Origin: Kitasatospora sp. NBC_01246 | Lineage (GTDB): Bacteria; Actinomycetota; Actinomycetes; Streptomycetales; Streptomycetaceae | Length of the DNA: 64,000 bases | Assembly: GCF_036226505.1 (NCBI RefSeq) | Contig: NZ_CP108484.1 | Coordinates: 62,001-126,000, forward strand | Reading direction: 5' to 3' | Shown here: positions 62,301-64,000 of the stretch, piece after piece | Numbering within the stretch: position 1 is the first letter of the stretch | Layout: every line of letters begins with the position of its first letter | Position numbers and translations under genes: made by a program | Notes under the pieces: generated by a model | Database searches by the model: none | What the model was told of the DNA's origin: nothing | Seen by the model: only the letters and a program-made list of their open reading frames with translations

Positions 62301-64000
62301 GGGGACGTCGACCTGGAGCAGGTGCCACGCCCCGGGGTGCTCGGGGTCGTCGGGCGGGACGCGGTAGTGGCCGGCGACGCCCGCGTAGAGCTCCTCGGCG
62401 CCGACGGACAGCAGGCCGGTCAGCCGGGCGGTCGTGGTGGTGTCGGGTTCCCGGGTCACGTCGCGGGGCGTGGAGAGGACGGTGGCGTCGAGGGCGACGA
62501 GCAGGCCGAGGTCGGGGGTGCGTACGACGACCCGGCCGAGCGCGGAGAACGCCAGGCCGAGGTCGGGCAGGGTGCCGACGGCGACACCGGCTCCGAACAG
62601 GTGCGTTCCGAGCCGCTTGACGGTGTGCGCCGCGTCCGGCTGCCAGTCCAGCCGCTGCTCGACCGTCCCGCCGATCGGCTCGACCGTCCCGCCGATCGTC
62701 GGGACGCGGTTGAGCCCGAGGACCGCCTCGATGCCGAACAGGCCCAGCCCGCTGTCGGCGAGCGGCACCGGCGCCGGCAGGGTCACTCCCAGCACCGCGA
62801 GGATCGAGCGGGTGCCGTCCAGCGATTCGGTGGTCAGCCCGGCGTCGGCGGCGAGGTTCAGCGGGGTGATCCCGACCCGCAGCGTCGCGGAGAAGGCCCC
62901 GTCGTCGCCGAAGGCGATCCGGCCCTCGCCGGAGACCAGATCCGGCACGTCCAGGGACAGCGAGAACCCCTGGAGCGACACCCGGTGGTCGTCGAGCGAG
63001 ACCCGCAGGACGCCGCCGGCCGAGTGGACCGGGCCGAGGTCGAAGGTCAGGCGGAGGTCCAGTTCGAAGAAGGACGAGCCGTGGCCGGAGCGCACGCCGG
63101 TCACCTGGAGCAGGCCGGAGGGCTGGGACACCTCCCAGCGCCCGGTGTCGCAGACGTCGATCGACGCGCCCTCGAAGCTCAGCAGGGGCGCGCCGGAGCC
63201 GTACTCCAGGAGGGCGTCGCGGACCGCGACCCGCATGGGCGACACGGTGCCCGCCGTCAGGATCGTCGACCGGATCCGGCAGTCGAGTTCCGCGCGGTAG
63301 TCGATCCTGGCGAGGCCGGGGGTGGCGGGGTCGAACCGGACCGCGGTCACCGTGGTCCGGCCGTGGCTCCCGGCGCCCTCGGGGAGGATCCCGGTGCCGG
63401 CCCCGGTGCCCCCGACGAGAAGCCGGGCCTCGGCGGCCAGCGAAGCGAGCGCGGCGACGTCGTGGTCCTTCGCCACCGGCGCCGTGCCACCGACGGTGGC
63501 GGTGACCAGCACCGCCGCGGCCGCGAGATAGGGGTCGGCGTCCCACAGCACGCCGTCCTCGCCGGACTCCACCGCGACCGTCCCGTGGTAGCCGCCGGCG
63601 TCGTGCACCAACCGGGCCCGGACCACCGACCGGCCGGCGGTGGCCGGCGCGACGCCCGCGACGACGGTCGGCGGCGGGTTGAACGGCGTGCTGACGTCGA
63701 TCGAGTCGGGGAACGGCCCGCCGGCTCCGCTCCAGCAGAGGCTGTAGTCCACCGGGCCCGTCGTCGCGTTCACGCCGCCGGCGAAGCCCGGCCGGCCGAC
63801 GGTCAGCGCGAAGTCCAGCGGCACCGGCCCGGCCGACGGCAGGCCGCCGACCGTGACGGTGCCGGCCAGCTCGAACGCGGGCGCGCCGTCGGCGATGCGC
63901 AGCGCCGCCGTGGTCAGCCCGAGCGACACGGTGGTGCCGCCCGACGCCGCGTGTACGACGGCCGGGGCCGGGGTGAGCGTCGCGGTCCCGTCGACCGGCC
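59373..64000 (-). CDS. Giant beta-rich protein of unknown function (N-terminus outside window)
   Basis: At least 1,541 residues. The frame is still open at 64000 and a GTG at 63929 has no ribosome binding site, so the start lies beyond the edge. The chain is strongly beta-patterned, with alternating hydrophobic and Gly/Asp stretches: ALTVGRPGFAGGVNATTGPV, GRIAFGDDGAFSATLRVGIT, PLADSGLGLFGIEAVLGLNR, VRTPDLGLLVALDATVLSTP, SLHLGPFSLGLNSTLTLRLG, SIDLWLFELSGCVHLTFGDS. The repeated LGLFGIEA/LFELSG type recalls DUF6603-like proteins; this is only a resemblance. The C-terminal third is globular (FHPAMLGRYLKGYSAGGDAP, VLSACAWPVTAADLAVQAVL, WADAPGMFEDLGFGGPVDAV). Its stop overlaps the next start, so the two giants are made together. 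Internal 24-bp (about 60136-60185) and 21-bp (about 62660-62700) duplications are visible. Confidence 0.75.
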   Translation of the reverse strand, partial: PVDGTATLTPAPAVVHAASGGTTVSLGLTTAALRIADGAPAFELAGTVTVGGLPSAGPVPLDFALTVGRPGFAGGVNATTGPVDYSLCWSGAGGPFPDSIDVSTPFNPPPTVVAGVAPATAGRSVVRARLVHDAGGYHGTVAVESGEDGVLWDADPYLAAAAVLVTATVGGTAPVAKDHDVAALASLAAEARLLVGGTGAGTGILPEGAGSHGRTTVTAVRFDPATPGLARIDYRAELDCRIRSTILTAGTVSPMRVAVRDALLEYGSGAPLLSFEGASIDVCDTGRWEVSQPSGLLQVTGVRSGHGSSFFELDLRLTFDLGPVHSAGGVLRVSLDDHRVSLQGFSLSLDVPDLVSGEGRIAFGDDGAFSATLRVGITPLNLAADAGLTTESLDGTRSILAVLGVTLPAPVPLADSGLGLFGIEAVLGLNRVPTIGGTVEPIGGTVEQRLDWQPDAAHTVKRLGTHLFGAGVAVGTLPDLGLAFSALGRVVVRTPDLGLLVALDATVLSTPRDVTREPDTTTTARLTGLLSVGAEELYAGVAGHYRVPPDDPEHPGAWHLLQVDVPAEARYVRGAGDSDWFVHLGAAPGYGTPVRATLLPELFAVGAEAFLMLRGNGFPKPLPGLPATPAAGFAAAAGFSFRAKYGVPPVWAELSAGAVAAVASAPVFVAGAADVRGSLHLGPFSLGLNSTLTLRLGPGEAKFAELKACGSIDLWLFELSGCVHLTFGDSELVEPDPPADPLVSATVADFAGAAATDGTMTPTSDGAPAMWPDGVLLLGFAPGPAYTGPPGEPFHRALDQTSAPPGPGTGAAPDGTIGSPGYPGHWTLTSLTLQRLDNGVSVPLTSRLPACWQLPPGVAPNTPTTGRVLALLTDEPALWTRHLLNGGAKDLADPVARFRRDCAGDWSAAPGWAVGGRAVPDGVSWRLPSLADGPSTPGPTPATTATVRATASTVVTALAPLDPVPAVPSSAPVLAPGTALVPGGPPDTGPVPVSFPSTFPPTEFPGLLPLADLVVVPFEGEGPRPARTTLALDSPLVPRERTGVAPTLVLRYTAESFRGVEVFTERPGNRARVDWTLTDTQKTSGGLLGVFEYRPGDGSPAPVATVTVRHGLVPAARPVGPLLAVVAIGGVTTVAADAVDHARAAGKASIAERKKSRALALGNLFVEDATYRLDVTWAGSLDGSPQTSGGTESRCFRIAKHQATRPSEATLHSDVSTFHPAMLGRYLKGYSAGGDAPVFYEDRLVATFSTDTVSTVARLYGYLIGLEVARTDPPPSWAQPQDPPPSWAQNQDPRLKQLLTGGLAPSARFGLMDPADRHGVTDTVLSACAWPVTAADLAVQAVLVPDACYDLAAVAELRTDTAQPDRVRTPLPHVSFRTSHWADAPGMFEDLGFGGPVDAVQHLVVHTAPTDPGEDSDGALRAALDRAGADPGPLDTWARTTVLWVPDGAGGHAVGGVLLEAAEPLVRAGRLKDPVLTGFVTRTDRATTAALCVPPAPVPAGPLTLTWQERAPEKADWVSHLATLVLPAPATVPTLALEVWP

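Noticed and set aside
63929..63931. GTG as the true start of the giant protein
   Set aside because: No ribosome binding site; coding sequence continues upstream to the window edge.
1..64000. tRNA or rRNA genes
   Set aside because: No conserved T-loop or rRNA segments were recognised by eye; a dedicated RNA search could still find small RNAs.

Overview
The window reads as a high-GC actinomycete, most likely a streptomycete (Streptomyces or Kitasatospora). Supporting signs are ALF-repeat exported proteins, a LAXTG (sortase-E type) wall-sorting signal, an AfsR/SARP regulator, a relic of the telomere-associated protein Tap, and several actinobacterial insertion sequences. The density of transposases, frameshifted genes and telomere-type relics suggests an accessory chromosomal arm or a large linear replicon. 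That placement is inference.

1-9.4 kb is an exported-protein block. It holds a very large ALF-repeat/alanine-rich coiled-coil protein that runs off the left edge, a small secreted protein, two tandem trypsin-fold proteins whose catalytic His and Ser are both replaced and whose C-terminal beta-propellers differ, and a second ALF-repeat protein with a LAATG wall anchor. 9.6-21.9 kb is a gene-decay island. It contains a broken zinc-ribbon gene, DUF4241 and DUF4279 proteins, a broken NUDIX gene, an IS5 and a nonsense-mutated IS1380 transposase, a small secreted two-cysteine protein, and a multiply frameshifted pseudogene. 22-25.5 kb has a full-length AfsR-type regulator divergent from a second small secreted two-cysteine protein.

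25.6-34.7 kb mixes relics (Tap, four helicase-associated-domain fragments, an acyl-CoA ligase tail) with an intact ECF sigma/anti-sigma pair, an accessory MurJ flippase and two divergent IS110 transposases.

34.8-49.8 kb is the metabolic core. A leftward ABC sugar importer (two binding lipoproteins, a fused ATPase, a permease, and a FadR-type regulator) faces a rightward nine-gene operon. The operon encodes a full non-phosphorylative L-fucose-type route: mutarotase, dehydrogenase, lactonase, fuconate dehydratase, ketodeoxyfuconate dehydrogenase and a diketo-acid hydrolase that should release pyruvate plus L-lactate. LutABC, embedded in the same operon, would oxidise the L-lactate to pyruvate. 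A second FadR-type regulator follows. The divergent intergenic region carries a motif repeated in front of each operon.

50-64 kb holds an MscS channel, small membrane and hypothetical proteins, an IS701-type relic, a frameshifted lysozyme/transglycosylase-like gene, a nucleoside phosphorylase (PpnP), and two very large translationally coupled proteins of unknown function. The upstream one of that pair runs off the right edge.
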